Assembly (NCBI RefSeq): GCF_008369445.1
Contig: NZ_VTWH01000001.1
Span: forward strand, 992,001 to 1,056,000
Direction: 5' to 3'
Length of the DNA: 64,000 nucleotides
Origin: Aureimonas fodinaquatilis
Lineage (GTDB): Bacteria; Pseudomonadota; Alphaproteobacteria; Rhizobiales; Rhizobiaceae
Part shown: in pieces, positions 53,278-62,728 of the stretch
How the letters are laid out: every line of letters starts with the position of its first letter
How positions within the stretch are numbered: the stretch's first letter is position 1
Made by a program: the position numbers and the translations under genes
The notes under the pieces: generated by a model
Seen by the model: only the letters and a program-made list of their open reading frames with translations
Databases searched by the model: none
Told to the model about the DNA's origin: nothing

Positions 53278-53285
53278 TTAACCAT
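53278..53285 (+). promoter_or_regulatory. Candidate CtrA element between small membrane protein and secreted unknown
   Basis: TTAACCAT, embedded in GGTTAACC, in the divergent gap between 53245 and 53400. Confidence 0.35.
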
Positions 53286-53399
53286 CTTTTTGCAGGTCTG
53301 CAATGCGTCAATGTGAATCAATGTGTGGAAATGCGTTGAACCAAGCTCGGTGCGACAACCGGCGTCTCAATAACAAAGCCTGAAAAAGGAGTTGAACCG

Positions 53400-53882
53400 A
53401 TGACGCAAACGTCCCTGCTTTTGAAGATCCTGCTGATGGGCCCGATGTTCTGGTGTTCGGCTGTTGCGCAGGAGGTCAGTGCGGGGTCTTGGGAATATGG
53501 CCGTGACGGCTCCGGAGATGCCACCCGGCTGCACGCAACCGTTGCCGGGAAAGTGGATGACGGCGCTTCTGCCACTCTGACTTTCTACGACAGTGAGATT
53601 GCCGGTCGTCAGGCACATGTGGCGCTGCCTTTTCTTCCAGACTGCGTCACCGGTTGCCGTGTTGCTCTGTCACTCGACGGGGCAACGGTCGAAACTGTCC
53701 GCGCCACAATCCTTCCAACATCTGACACCACGTTAACATTGCGCAACGCCCGCAATATCTGGCGGAACCTGGACAATGCCCAAGTGCTCGAAATTGCCAT
53801 TACCGCAGAAGGCGGTGCAAAGCGGCATGCGGTGTTCAAAGTCGGCGGATTCGACGTTCAGGCGCTGCCGGGCTGGAAATGA
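53400..53882 (+). CDS. Secreted protein of unknown function
   Basis: 160 residues. Signal peptide cleaved about residue 23 (S-A-V-A-Q). Mature beta-rich domain: G-S-W-E-Y-G, A-T-L-T-F-Y-D, two cysteines in L-P-D-C-V-T-G-C-R-V and a C-terminal H-A-V-F-K-V-G-G-F. AAGGAG lies before the ATG. The cysteine pair and beta pattern vaguely recall invasion-associated IalB proteins, but the similarity is too weak to name it. Confidence 0.72.
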   Translation: MTQTSLLLKILLMGPMFWCSAVAQEVSAGSWEYGRDGSGDATRLHATVAGKVDDGASATLTFYDSEIAGRQAHVALPFLPDCVTGCRVALSLDGATVETVRATILPTSDTTLTLRNARNIWRNLDNAQVLEIAITAEGGAKRHAVFKVGGFDVQALPGWK

Positions 53883-54002
53883 AATCCGGGACTACCTGCG
53901 TCGGCACCTGCAGATCCACGCCGTCAGGTCTGATTTCTGCTCTGAGAGCACTTTCCCCTATTGTGTTGCAAACCCTTGTATTGTAGTGCTTGCAGCATAT
54001 GA

Positions 54003-54077
54003 GCGGGTGTAGTTCAGCGGTAGAACGCAAGCTTCCCAAGCTTGATGTCGTGGGTTCGATCCCCATCGCCCGCTCCA
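54003..54077 (+). tRNA. tRNA-Gly (anticodon CCC)
   Basis: Cloverleaf with encoded CCA. Acceptor GCGGGTG / CGCCCGC, anticodon stem CAAGC/GCTTG with loop TTCCCAA (anticodon CCC, Gly GGG codons), T-loop TTCGATC. Confidence 0.95.
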
Positions 54078-54139
54078 GAAATTTCAACTGTTTGCGTCTT
54101 GTGTTCGCGTACAGGGCTTTAACTCATCACAGGCAAAAT

Positions 54140-54153
54140 CGGTAAATTTACCG
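54140..54153. promoter_or_regulatory. Perfect 14-base palindrome CGGTAAATTTACCG
   Basis: Uninterrupted dyad in the 201-base gap between tRNA-Gly and the YfgM-like gene. Operator-like; binding protein unknown. Confidence 0.4.
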
Positions 54154-54278
54154 CTGCACTCGCGGGCCGCCCTTCCTCTGGGCGAAAAAATCGTTAGAAA
54201 GCCAGAAGATCGATTTGCGAGCGCGGTGGAAAAGTTCACCCTGTCGTCTCGCTTTCAGCGCAATGGATAACGTCGCAT

Positions 54279-54983
54279 ATGAGCAATGATACCTTTATCC
54301 GCGAGGTCAATGAAGAGATCCGGCAGGAGCGTGTTCGGGCCATATGGAAACGATATGGCGCGATCCTGATCGGGGTAATTACTCTGATTATCCTCGGCAC
54401 GATCGGCTATGTTGTGTGGAGCAAGCTGGCCGCTGAACGTGCCGCGGCGGACGGCGACAGGTTGATTGCCGCAACTGAACTGGCAAGTTCAGGTGACAAT
54501 GCAGGCGCACAGGCAGCGTTGGAGCAACTGGCCGCCGATGGGCATGGCAGCTACAGGGAAATTGCCCAGATGCAGCTTGCCGCAAACCAGCAGCAGGCCG
54601 GTGATCTGGCGGCTGCGCTGGCCGGATTTGATGCTGTTGCCGCCAACCGCTCCACCCCCACGGCATTGCGCGATGTAGCGGCGATTCGCGCTGCCTATAT
54701 TCTTGTGGACACCGGTTCAGTGGATGATGTGCGTGAGCGGGTCGAGCGTCTGGCAAGCGAAAACGAGCCGCTTCGCCATCCCGCGCTGGAAGCCATTGGC
54801 CTGGCTTTGTGGAAAGCTAACGATACGGCCGGGGCCAAGTCCTATTTCAGCCAGCTTGCAGAGGATTTTGCGACCCCGCAGGGGCTGGCCCAGCGGGCGC
54901 GCCTGATGCTGGATCTTATTGCCGCAAACGAGCAGCAGCCGGTTAGTACGGGCGCTGCCGCTCCAGATGCGGCTACGCAGTAA
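54279..54983 (+). CDS. YfgM-like TPR membrane protein
   Basis: 234 residues. Cytoplasmic start rich in Glu/Arg (N-E-E-I-R-Q-E-R), one transmembrane helix (about 28-48), then a periplasmic TPR-like domain (about 60-220). Proteins of this type (TPR_21/YfgM) sit upstream of der in many proteobacteria and assist the Sec translocon and periplasmic chaperones. The gap to der is 23 bases, so an operon is likely. Confidence 0.87.
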   Translation: MSNDTFIREVNEEIRQERVRAIWKRYGAILIGVITLIILGTIGYVVWSKLAAERAAADGDRLIAATELASSGDNAGAQAALEQLAADGHGSYREIAQMQLAANQQQAGDLAAALAGFDAVAANRSTPTALRDVAAIRAAYILVDTGSVDDVRERVERLASENEPLRHPALEAIGLALWKANDTAGAKSYFSQLAEDFATPQGLAQRARLMLDLIAANEQQPVSTGAAAPDAATQ

Positions 54984-55006
54984 ATAAAGGAAGGCGCACA
55001 GACGCC

Positions 55007-56413
55007 ATGGTAACCATTGCCATTATCGGCCGACCCAATGTCGGCAAGTCTACCCTGTTTAACCGGTTGGTGGGCAAGCGCCTGGCTCTGGTGGATGACA
55101 GGCCGGGCGTAACGCGCGACCGGCGAGAGGGCGCGGCGACACTGTTCGACCTTGAGTTTGACATTGTGGACACGGCCGGTCTGGAAGAAGCCGGGGCTGA
55201 AACTTTGGAAGGGCGCATGCGTGCCCAGACAGAATCCGCCATTGCTGTGGCCGACCTTTCCCTGTTTGTCGTTGATGCCAAATCCGGCCTGACGCCGCAT
55301 GACAGCCACTTTGCAGAAATGCTGCGGCGTGCCGGACGCCCCGTGGTGCTTGTAGCCAACAAGGCAGAGGCCAAGGGGTCGGACGCCGGATTTTACGACA
55401 CCTATGCCCTGGGCCTTGGAGAGCCGGTTGCGATTTCTGCCGAGCACGGCGAAGGCATGGGCGAACTGCGGGACGCTATTGTTCAGGCTTTGGGCGAGGA
55501 TGCCTTTGCCGAAGAGGTGGAGGAAGCGGAGGCCGATGTTGAGCTGGCCTTTGACGAGGACGGCGAGCCTGTTGACACTTATGACGATACCAAACCGCTG
55601 AACATTGCGATCGTCGGGCGTCCCAATGCAGGCAAATCGACTTTGGTGAACCGCTTTCTTGGGCAGGACAGGCTGCTGACGGGGCCAGAGGCTGGCATCA
55701 CTCGTGATTCCATCTCGGTTGAATGGGAGTGGCAGGGTCGCCGGATCAAAATGTTTGATACCGCGGGTTTGCGCCGCAAGGCCAAAGTTCAGGAAAAGCT
55801 GGAAAAGCTTTCGGTCGCAGATGCCATCCGCGCCATCAAATTTGCAGAAGTGGTTGTTGTGGTTCTGGACGTGAATGTGCCTTTTGAACGGCAGGACCTG
55901 CAAATCGCCGATCTGATCGAGCGAGAGGGCAGGGCTCCGGTTATTGCCTTCAACAAATGGGACATGATCGAAGACCGGCACGAGGTTTTGGCCGAACTGC
56001 GTGAAAAGACCACGCGCCTGCTGCCGCAAATGCGCGGTGTGAAGGCCATCACCGTTTCTGGCGAGACGGGCGAGGGCTTGAACAAACTGATGCAAGCCAT
56101 TGTGGAAACACATCAGACGTGGAATCGGCGTATCTCCACAGCGAAGCTGAATCAGTGGCTGGAACGTATGGTGTCACACCACCCGCCGCCTGCTGTGGCA
56201 GGGCGCAGGGTTAATGTGAAATATATCACCCAGGTGAAAACCCGGCCGCCGACATTCGTCATTTCGACATCCCGGCCAGATGCGTTGGGCGCTGCCTATA
56301 CCCGCTATCTGGTCAATGGACTGCGTGAGGATTTTGGTTTGGCGGGCATTCCTATTCGGCTGAACCTGCGTAAACCCAACAATCCATATGCATCGCGCGC
56401 AAAGAAATACTAA
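55007..56413 (+). CDS. der: Ribosome biogenesis GTPase Der
   Basis: 468 residues. Two tandem G domains: first G-R-P-N-V-G-K-S-T near residue 8, D-T-A-G-L-E-E, N-K-A-E; second G-R-P-N-A-G-K-S-T near 204, [14 protein letters not shown]-terminal KH-like domain ends in K-P-N-N-P-Y. Essential for 50S subunit assembly. The N-K-A-E in place of N-K-x-D in the first domain is seen in some Der proteins. Confidence 0.97.
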   Translation: MVTIAIIGRPNVGKSTLFNRLVGKRLALVDDRPGVTRDRREGAATLFDLEFDIVDTAGLEEAGAETLEGRMRAQTESAIAVADLSLFVVDAKSGLTPHDSHFAEMLRRAGRPVVLVANKAEAKGSDAGFYDTYALGLGEPVAISAEHGEGMGELRDAIVQALGEDAFAEEVEEAEADVELAFDEDGEPVDTYDDTKPLNIAIVGRPNAGKSTLVNRFLGQDRLLTGPEAGITRDSISVEWEWQGRRIKMFDTAGLRRKAKVQEKLEKLSVADAIRAIKFAEVVVVVLDVNVPFERQDLQIADLIEREGRAPVIAFNKWDMIEDRHEVLAELREKTTRLLPQMRGVKAITVSGETGEGLNKLMQAIVETHQTWNRRISTAKLNQWLERMVSHHPPPAVAGRRVNVKYITQVKTRPPTFVISTSRPDALGAAYTRYLVNGLREDFGLAGIPIRLNLRKPNNPYASRAKKY

Positions 56414-56462
56414 AGGAATAACTTTAGATATTTTGCTTTTTGTTAAGCTAAATGGCGTCTTA

Positions 56463-56477
56463 TTAACTCCTCGCTAA
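56463..56477 (+). promoter_or_regulatory. Near-consensus CtrA site upstream of the wall hydrolase
   Basis: TTAA-N7-CTAA, one change from the full CtrA motif TTAA-N7-TTAA. Further TTAA tetramers at 56443, 56480 and 56504 make the whole 100-base gap TTAA-rich. Confidence 0.4.
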
Positions 56478-56517
56478 GGTTAATGAAGGATGATCGGCAT
56501 TCGTTAAATTGATCCGG

Positions 56518-57606
56518 ATGCCGGGAATGCATGCCAGCTTAAAACCAAGCGGAAAGGCGAAAAGCCAACGCCGCCACAGCCGTCATGCACTGCGGGGCCA
56601 CTGGCTGGTTGCCGGCGGCTTTGCCATCGCAGCCGTGTTGGGCACCGGCAACCCGGTTGCCAAATCTGAGCGAGCAGAGCTTGAGCTGGAACTGGCGGCA
56701 CAATTGCTGCAACAGGCCGTGCAACTGGAAATTGAGGAGCTGGCGTCGCTGCGAACCACGTCTCCGCTTGCCGAACGGGGCGACCGCGTTCTGAGCGCGT
56801 ACACTCAGCTTAAAATGTTTTCCACCGGCACCGTTTTGTCTGTCCAGCCGCAAACCGCTGCAGAGCGCGCACCGGGCGATGGCTTGATGCTGACGGCGCT
56901 TTCCGGCCTGCCAGCAGAGGCAGAGGCCGCAGAGCTGGTGTTTTCCAGCTTTGAACGCCCGCATCCGTTGCGCGATACCGTGGAAACGGTTATGGCAAAT
57001 GTTGCTGATGAGCCTGCGGCAACGCCGAGCAAGCCTGATGGTGCATCCATGGAAATGGCCTATGCGCCAACGTCAACACCACGCCTTCCCAGCCGGTTTG
57101 ACGATATCTTGACGGGCCGTGACGACGGATTTGTGCCACCGCTGGGCGAAAACGACCATGCCTGGGCAGCAAAAATTCTGCCCGAATCCGCCTATTCCAC
57201 CGCCGAGCAGACCTGTCTCGCTACGGGCATATATTTTGAGGCAAGAGGGGAATCCGAGACCGGGCAAGCCGCTGTTGCACAGGTGATTCTAAACCGGGTG
57301 CGCAATCCCACCTATCCGGACACGATTTGCGGTGTCGTCTATCAGAATCGCCACATGCGCAATCGCTGCCAGTTTTCCTTTGCCTGTGATGGAATTCCCG
57401 ACAGGATTACCAACCAGCGTGCATATGACCGCGCCAAGGCCATTGGTCAGAAAGTGACTGCCGGCCAGATATGGCTGCCCGAAGTCGGGTCTGCCACGCA
57501 TTATCATGCAACTTATGTGCGGCCACGCTGGGCTCGCGCGATGGAAAAAGTCGAAAAAATCGGGCTCCATGTCTTCTATCGCACTTTCAATGGCGGGTGG
57601 AACTGA
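56518..57606 (+). CDS. SleB-type cell wall hydrolase
   Basis: 362 residues. Basic N-terminus and one hydrophobic segment (about 30-50), so anchored or secreted. A variable middle (about 55-220) follows, then the Hydrolase_2/SleB catalytic domain (about 225-362): catalytic Glu in Y-F-E-A-R-G-E, V-I-L-N-R-V, C-Q-F-S-F and T-H-Y-H-A. This domain cleaves cortex or vegetative peptidoglycan. Starts at 56518 or 56527 (ATG) and 56509 (TTG) are all in frame; the ribosome site is unclear. The TTAA-rich upstream region suggests cell-cycle control. Confidence 0.87.
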   Translation: MPGMHASLKPSGKAKSQRRHSRHALRGHWLVAGGFAIAAVLGTGNPVAKSERAELELELAAQLLQQAVQLEIEELASLRTTSPLAERGDRVLSAYTQLKMFSTGTVLSVQPQTAAERAPGDGLMLTALSGLPAEAEAAELVFSSFERPHPLRDTVETVMANVADEPAATPSKPDGASMEMAYAPTSTPRLPSRFDDILTGRDDGFVPPLGENDHAWAAKILPESAYSTAEQTCLATGIYFEARGESETGQAAVAQVILNRVRNPTYPDTICGVVYQNRHMRNRCQFSFACDGIPDRITNQRAYDRAKAIGQKVTAGQIWLPEVGSATHYHATYVRPRWARAMEKVEKIGLHVFYRTFNGGWN

Positions 57607-57696
57607 GGCAAATGACCGGCGATGGGGTTGATTCCATCAAAAATGCCGGGGACTTCTGTCTGCTCCGGGTAAATTTTGCGCGAGCGAGGCGACATC

Positions 57697-58053
57697 ATGG
57701 TTCAAGACGATCTGCCTGAATCTGACAAGGAATGGCTGGAGCGGCGCGAAAAGCTTTCGCAGAGACTGGATGCTGTGAAGTCACGGCAGTTGCCGCAATC
57801 TTCCATGCTGGCGCCAAAGGGCGGGCTTTCCGGCATGGCAGCAGGGCTGCGCATTGCCTCTGAATTCATTGCCGGCGTGGTTGTTGGCGCGCTGATCGGC
57901 TACGGAATTGACACGTTTTTCGGCACCCGGCCGTTCGGCCTGATTGTGTTTCTGCTGCTTGGTTTTGCAGCGGGAGTGCTGAATGTCATTCGCTCATCTG
58001 CCCGCACCAACACGGCAGAAATGCAAAAAGACGCGGATAACAGCAGCAAATAG
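57697..58053 (+). CDS. atpI: ATP synthase protein I
   Basis: 118 residues from the ATG at 57697 with GAGG upstream. A charged N-terminus, then the AtpI signature G-L-R-I-A-S-E-F-I-A-G-V-V-V-G and a second helix with F-L-L-L-G-F-A-A-G. It helps assemble the c-ring and may take part in Mg2+ uptake. First gene of the F0 operon, 178 bases before atpB. Confidence 0.92.
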   Translation: MVQDDLPESDKEWLERREKLSQRLDAVKSRQLPQSSMLAPKGGLSGMAAGLRIASEFIAGVVVGALIGYGIDTFFGTRPFGLIVFLLLGFAAGVLNVIRSSARTNTAEMQKDADNSSK

Positions 58054-58231
58054 CGCCAAAAGGGTGTTGCGAAGCTGGTTCGGTGACGCTATGGCAGTGA
58101 CGCTCGCTTGAGCATGAACCCATCTGCTGAGAGTCACCTGAAAATGCTCTGCGCAGATTGGCTCAAGACAGGAATTGGGCAGGCGGCGCATCTGTGCTGC
58201 GGTTTGCTTATATGAAACAAGGACCAGAAGC

Positions 58232-58981
58232 TTGGCGAACGATCCGCTTCATCAATTCGTGATTTCCAGGCTCGTGCCGATTGAAATCGGCGGAATCGAT
58301 CTTTCCTTCACCAATTCATCGTTGTTCATGGCGGTGACGGTCGTGGCGGCATCCGGGTTTTTGTGGTTTGCGACAAGTGGTCGCGGCCAGATCCCCGGTC
58401 GGGCGCAATCGGTTGCCGAACTGGCTTATGAATTCATCGCCAATATGTTGAGAGATTCGGCTGGCTCCAAGGGAATGGTGTTTTTCCCGCTGGTCTTCTC
58501 TCTGTTCATGTTTGTGCTGGTGGCCAACCTGCTTGGCATGTTCCCTTATTTTTTCACCGTAACCAGCCACCTGATCGTGACATTCGGCCTGGCAATGCTG
58601 GTTATTGGCACGGTTGTTGTCTACGGCATCAGCAAGCACGGCCTTTCATGGTTCAAGGTGTTTGTGCCATCCGGTGTACCGGCGGCGGTTGTGCCTTTTG
58701 TGGTGGTGATCGAGGTGATCTCGTTCCTCTCCCGGCCGATTTCCTTGTCCATTCGTCTTTTTGCAAACCTGCTTTCTGGCCATATCGCGCTGAAAGTGTT
58801 TGCTGGCTTTGTCGTGTCGCTTGGTTCACTTGGCGCAGTTGGCGTAGCCGGGGCGATTCTGCCGCTGCTTATGACTATGGGCCTTACAGCGTTTGAGTTT
58901 CTGGTAGCCTTCCTTCAGGCTTATGTCTTCGCCGTATTGACCTGCATGTATCTGAATGATGCGGTTCATACGCACCACTAG
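58232..58981 (+). CDS. atpB: ATP synthase F0 subunit a
   Basis: 249 residues with a TTG start at 58232: AAGGA lies eight bases upstream and the next residues A-N-D-P-L-H-Q-F match the usual rhizobial N-terminus. Six helices; the essential arginine is in [12 protein letters not shown]. It forms the proton half-channels with the c-ring. The frame extends to 58175 without another plausible start. Confidence 0.95.
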   Translation: MANDPLHQFVISRLVPIEIGGIDLSFTNSSLFMAVTVVAASGFLWFATSGRGQIPGRAQSVAELAYEFIANMLRDSAGSKGMVFFPLVFSLFMFVLVANLLGMFPYFFTVTSHLIVTFGLAMLVIGTVVVYGISKHGLSWFKVFVPSGVPAAVVPFVVVIEVISFLSRPISLSIRLFANLLSGHIALKVFAGFVVSLGSLGAVGVAGAILPLLMTMGLTAFEFLVAFLQAYVFAVLTCMYLNDAVHTHH

Positions 58982-59032
58982 GATGGTTTTTCCAAAGGCC
59001 GGGGTCTGGCCTGGAAGAAACTTTAGAAATAA

Positions 59033-59070
59033 AGACCATTCAGCGGTTCACGAATTGCCCTGAATGGTCT
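59033..59070 (+). other. Hairpin between atpB and atpE
   Basis: 11-base-pair stem AGACCATTCAG / CTGAATGGTCT with a 16-base loop. A smaller stem AGGCC/GGCCT precedes it (about 58996-59012). No T tract, so not a simple terminator. Confidence 0.6.
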
Positions 59071-59138
59071 AGAACCCCTTCGACTTTCGCGGCCTAGGTC
59101 GCGGATTCCTCCCGCACGATCCAAAACAGGAGTTTCAC

Positions 59139-59363
59139 ATGGACGCGGAAGCCGCTCGCTACATTGGTGCAGGTCTCGCATGCTTCGGCATGGCCGGTAC
59201 GGCACTTGCTCTCGGCAACATTTTCTCGAGCTTCCTTTCGGGCGCTCTTCGCAATCCGTCGGCTGCTGACGGCCAGTTCGGCCGTCTGGTATTCGGCTTC
59301 GCTGTGACTGAAGCTCTGGGCATCTTCTCGTTGCTCGTCGCGCTTCTCCTCCTCTTCGTCTAA
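59139..59363 (+). CDS. atpE: ATP synthase F0 subunit c
   Basis: 74 residues, hairpin of two helices. Proton-binding Glu58 in F-A-V-T-E-A-L-G-I-F; polar loop R-N-P-S-A. Around ten copies make the rotor ring. It is flanked on both sides by stable mRNA hairpins. GGAG lies before the ATG. Confidence 0.97.
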   Translation: MDAEAARYIGAGLACFGMAGTALALGNIFSSFLSGALRNPSAADGQFGRLVFGFAVTEALGIFSLLVALLLLFV

Positions 59364-59388
59364 TATAGACTGAACGGGGATTGTGCTT

Positions 59389-59418
59389 CCGGCCGCCTTT
59401 TTGAAATATGGCGGCCGG
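59389..59418 (+). other. Hairpin directly after atpE
   Basis: CCGGCCGCC / GGCGGCCGG, nine base pairs, 12-base loop, in the 77-base gap before atpF'. No T tract. Confidence 0.6.
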
Positions 59419-59440
59419 CTTGTATTGACCGGGGTAAGAG

Positions 59441-60052
59441 ATGTTCATCAGCCAAGCTTACGCACAAATTCAAGATCATTCGGCAGGTGACGCACCTCTG
59501 GGTTCGGAGCTTGTTGCCCCGACTCCGGAAGCAGTGTTTCTTGAAGGTCAGGAAGTCCATGAAAGTGGCGGTTTTCCGCCACTGGAAACAGAGTTTTTCG
59601 CTTCACAGATCCTGTGGCTGGCGATTTTCTTCGGGCTTCTCTATCTCATTCTGGCCAAAACCATAGTGCCGCGTCTTGCTGGCATTATTGAAGGGCGGCG
59701 TGGCAGAATTGCTGCCGACCTTGAGGCCGCAGAACGTATGCGCGTTGATGCTGACGAAGCACGCGCCGCCTACGAACAGGAATTGACTGAGGCGCGGGAA
59801 CGCGCACATGCCATCGGCCACACAGCGCGTGACGAAGCGCGCCAGAGTGCTGATGAAGAGCGTCGCCGCAACGAGGCGGAGCTTGATGGCAAGCTTGAAA
59901 AAGCTCAGGCACATATCGCAGACGTCAAGGCGAAAGCACTGGCTGATGTGGGTACAATTGCCGAGGATGCCGCTGAGGCTATACTTTCGGAACTGACCGG
60001 CAATGATGTGTCGCGTGAAGACGTGGCCAATGCTGTCCGTTCCGCGCGCTGA
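59441..60052 (+). CDS. atpF2: ATP synthase F0 subunit b'
   Basis: 203 residues. N-terminal extension of about 50 residues, one membrane helix (about 53-75, I-L-W-L-A-I-F-F-G-L-L-Y-L-I-L-A) and a long charged coiled-coil stalk. The extended N-terminus and position before atpF mark it as the divergent b' (AtpG) form, which makes a b/b' heterodimeric stator as in photosynthetic and many alphaproteobacteria. Confidence 0.93.
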   Translation: MFISQAYAQIQDHSAGDAPLGSELVAPTPEAVFLEGQEVHESGGFPPLETEFFASQILWLAIFFGLLYLILAKTIVPRLAGIIEGRRGRIAADLEAAERMRVDADEARAAYEQELTEARERAHAIGHTARDEARQSADEERRRNEAELDGKLEKAQAHIADVKAKALADVGTIAEDAAEAILSELTGNDVSREDVANAVRSAR

Positions 60053-60066
60053 GGGAGAAAGAAATC

Positions 60067-60549
60067 ATGGCCTTTGATGCAAGTTTCTTCGCCCTTGTCG
60101 CACTCATTCTCTTTTTCGTACTGCTCTGGTACCTCAACACACACCGCACAATTGCAAAGTCGCTGGACGAGCGCGCAGGTCGCATTCAGTCAGAAATTGA
60201 AGAAGCGCGTGAACTGAAGGAAGAGGCAAAGCAGCAGCTTGCCGAATATCAGCGTCGTCGCCGTGAGGCCGAGGTTGAAGCTCGCGAGATTGTTGCCGGT
60301 GCCAAGCGTGAGGCAGACGCGATTGTCGCAGAAGCCCGCGTGAAGAGCGAAGAATATGTTGCGCGCCGCACCGCTGCGGCCGAACAGAAAATCGCTCAGG
60401 CTGAGGCTGATGCTGTTGCCGAGGTTCGCTCTTCCGCGGTTAACATTGCTATTCAGGCTGCGGCGACTCTCATCCGTGAAAAGGGATTGGGCGCAGACAC
60501 TGGCCTGACCGAGCGTTCGATTGAAGAAGTTCGCCGCAAGCTCAATTAG
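60067..60549 (+). CDS. atpF: ATP synthase F0 subunit b
   Basis: 160 residues. Very short N-terminus, membrane helix at about 5-23 (F-F-A-L-V-A-L-I-L-F-F-V-L-L-W), then a helical stalk rich in Glu/Arg/Ala. Second b-type subunit of the stator, 14 bases after b'. Last gene of the F0 operon; the F1 genes are not in this window, as usual for the order. Confidence 0.96.
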   Translation: MAFDASFFALVALILFFVLLWYLNTHRTIAKSLDERAGRIQSEIEEARELKEEAKQQLAEYQRRRREAEVEAREIVAGAKREADAIVAEARVKSEEYVARRTAAAEQKIAQAEADAVAEVRSSAVNIAIQAAATLIREKGLGADTGLTERSIEEVRRKLN

Positions 60550-60595
60550 TCTGCTTACAGACATCAGGTCATCGACCGAGTTTACCTGTGATTTC

Positions 60596-60631
60596 AAAAT
60601 GCCCGGTTCGATCGTTCGAGCCGGGCATTTT
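60596..60631 (+). terminator. Rho-independent terminator of the atp operon
   Basis: AAAATGCCCGG / CCGGGCATTTT, 11 base pairs plus inner TCGA pairing, followed by a T-rich stretch. Confidence 0.92.
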
Positions 60632-60694
60632 GTTTGCCCGATCTGCGCCGGTTACTCTTGCAGTGCAGCCGACATCCGGTAGAGCTGTTATTCT

Positions 60695-61381
60695 ATGGCG
60701 ATGCGAAAATCTGATTCCTCGGTTGGTGTTAAGCAGAGTTCATTGGCGAACAAACCAATGAAGGCAGGGCCGAATTTTCTGCTGGAGCAGGCGCAAATGG
60801 CGCTCGGCTCGCATGCGATCGCCGGAATTGATGAAGCGGGACGGGGACCTTTGGCAGGACCGGTGGTGGCCGCTGCCGTCATTTTGAACGCGGATTCTAT
60901 TCCAGACGGGCTGAATGATTCGAAGCAACTGGATGCTGCCAGTCGTGAAGCACTGTTTGCCGAGCTGTTGCGCTTTGCCACTATTTCCGTTGCCTCCGCC
61001 AGTGCGGCGGAAATTGACCAGATCAATATTCGACAAGCCACCCTTCTGGCCATGTCCAGAGCCTATCGCGGGCTTGCGATGCGGCCTTGCCATGCGCTGG
61101 TGGATGGGCGGGATGTGCCGCCTTTGCTGGCACTGCGTGGCACCGCTGTCGTGGGGGGAGACGCCCGCTCGCTCTCGATTGCGGCAGCATCCATTGTGGC
61201 GAAAGTCACGCGAGACAGAATGATGCAGCGGCTATGCCACACCTTTCCCGCCTATGGGTTTGGCCAGCATATGGGCTATGGCACGCCAGCGCATCTGACA
61301 GCCATTCAGCTTCATGGTCCCTGCCGCTACCACCGTATGAGCTTTCGGCCCATTCGGGTGGAGGATCCGTTGCTGATCTGA
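60695..61381 (+). CDS. rnhB: Ribonuclease HII
   Basis: 228 residues. It removes RNA from RNA-DNA hybrids, including single ribonucleotides. Catalytic residues: D46-E47 in [12 protein letters not shown], Asp in V-D-G-R-D, and the [14 protein letters not shown] motif. The N-terminal 35 residues are an extension; ATG at 60695 or 60701. Confidence 0.96.
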   Translation: MAMRKSDSSVGVKQSSLANKPMKAGPNFLLEQAQMALGSHAIAGIDEAGRGPLAGPVVAAAVILNADSIPDGLNDSKQLDAASREALFAELLRFATISVASASAAEIDQINIRQATLLAMSRAYRGLAMRPCHALVDGRDVPPLLALRGTAVVGGDARSLSIAAASIVAKVTRDRMMQRLCHTFPAYGFGQHMGYGTPAHLTAIQLHGPCRYHRMSFRPIRVEDPLLI

Positions 61382-61459
61382 TTGTTGCTGTCTGTGAACC
61401 AGCCTGTCTCGTCTGACCAGACCGGTTTAAACGGCTGGCCAGCGCAAAACGACAATGCT

Positions 61460-62614
61460 TCAGAGTAAGGAAAGCTGCACGCCGCTGCCCTTGGGTGGAG
61501 TGAACAGATCGGTGTTCAGACGGGTGCGGTTTTCGTTCAACCCAAGCCTGCGCGCTGCAAGCTCAAACCGCCGGTGTATCAGCATGGCGTAAGGGCCGCT
61601 CCCGCGCATTCTCTTGCCCCATTCGGCATCATAGTCCTTACCATCGCGCATGGAGCGCATCAGCGTCAAAACATGGCGGTAACGGTCCGGGTAATGGCGC
61701 AGCAGCCAATCCTTGAACAAGGGGGCCACCTCCAGCGGCAAACGCAACAGAACGTAACCGACTTCTTTTGCCCCAGCGGTCTGTGCTGCTTCCAGCAGCT
61801 TCTCAATTTCCGAGTCTGTAAGGCCGGGAATAATCGGCGCGGTCATAACCATCGTCGGAATGCCCGCTTCGCTAAGCTGGCGAACCGCGTCAAGCCGTCT
61901 GGCGGCAGTGGCTGCCCGCGGCTCCATAGTGCGGGCCAGCTTGCGGTCCATAGTGGTGATTGACAACGCCACCTTGACCAATCCCTTGGCTGACATGCGT
62001 GACAAAATATCGATATCTCGGGTGACAAGAGCGGATTTGGTTACAATTCCAACCGGGTGATTGGTCGCTTCCAGCACCTCCAATATCTGACGCATGATGC
62101 CCCAGTCCTTTTCGACCGGCTGGTAGGGGTCTGTGTTGGTGCCAATTGCAATTGTGCGCACCTTGTAACCCGGCTTGGAAAGCTCTGCTTCAAGAAGGGA
62201 GGCCGCATCGGGCTTGGCAAACAGCCGGGACTCAAAGTCCAACCCGGGTGAGAGGCCCATATAGGCATGGCTTGGGCGCGCAAAACAGTAGATGCAACCA
62301 TGCTCGCAACCGCGATATGGGTTGATGGACCGGTCAAAAGAAATATCGGGCGATGAATTGCGTGTGATAATTGTTTTCGGCTTTTCGACCTGAACCTCGG
62401 TTTTGAATGCCGGAAGATCCTCAAGACTGTCCCAACCATCATCAAAGCTGGCATGGCTGAAGGGCTCAAACCTGCCAGATGGATTCAGTGCGGAACCGCG
62501 CCCGCGCCGTCTGTCAAACCCAATGCGCAGGCCGGATTGCGCCACAATATAGTCCGCCATATCCATATTGCCGGAGGCGAAGGCTGCACGGTCTGCCGTT
62601 GATATTTCCCGCAT
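61460..62614 (-). CDS. Radical SAM protein, PA0069 family
   Basis: 384 residues from the ATG at 62614, which has AAGGA nine bases upstream (a TTG at 62620 is too close to it). Radical SAM cluster C103-x3-C107-x2-C110 in Y-R-G-C-E-H-G-C-I-Y-C-F. SplB-like barrel with I-G-T-N-T-D-P-Y-Q-P-V-E and I-V-T-K-S-A-L-V-T-R-D. The family (PA0069/SPL-related Rv2578c) is widespread and its reaction is unknown. Convergent with rnhB. Confidence 0.88.
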   Translation of the reverse strand: MREISTADRAAFASGNMDMADYIVAQSGLRIGFDRRRGRGSALNPSGRFEPFSHASFDDGWDSLEDLPAFKTEVQVEKPKTIITRNSSPDISFDRSINPYRGCEHGCIYCFARPSHAYMGLSPGLDFESRLFAKPDAASLLEAELSKPGYKVRTIAIGTNTDPYQPVEKDWGIMRQILEVLEATNHPVGIVTKSALVTRDIDILSRMSAKGLVKVALSITTMDRKLARTMEPRAATAARRLDAVRQLSEAGIPTMVMTAPIIPGLTDSEIEKLLEAAQTAGAKEVGYVLLRLPLEVAPLFKDWLLRHYPDRYRHVLTLMRSMRDGKDYDAEWGKRMRGSGPYAMLIHRRFELAARRLGLNENRTRLNTDLFTPPKGSGVQLSLL

Positions 62615-62728
62615 GGTCAAATCCTTGGAGAACAGACCTGATAAATAGTACGCGCATCAGAACAAATCAAGAACACGCATTAGAAAGGTGATCTGGATTT
62701 CTTTTTGAAGCTGGGCTATTCGAAGATC

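Noticed and set aside
54003-54077. tRNA-Gly as an integration site for a mobile element
   Set aside because: No duplicated tRNA 3' end, integrase or phage gene was seen on either side.
53836-54087. 83-residue minus-strand frame covering tRNA-Gly
   Set aside because: It runs through the tRNA gene. Such frames are commonly mis-annotated next to tRNAs.
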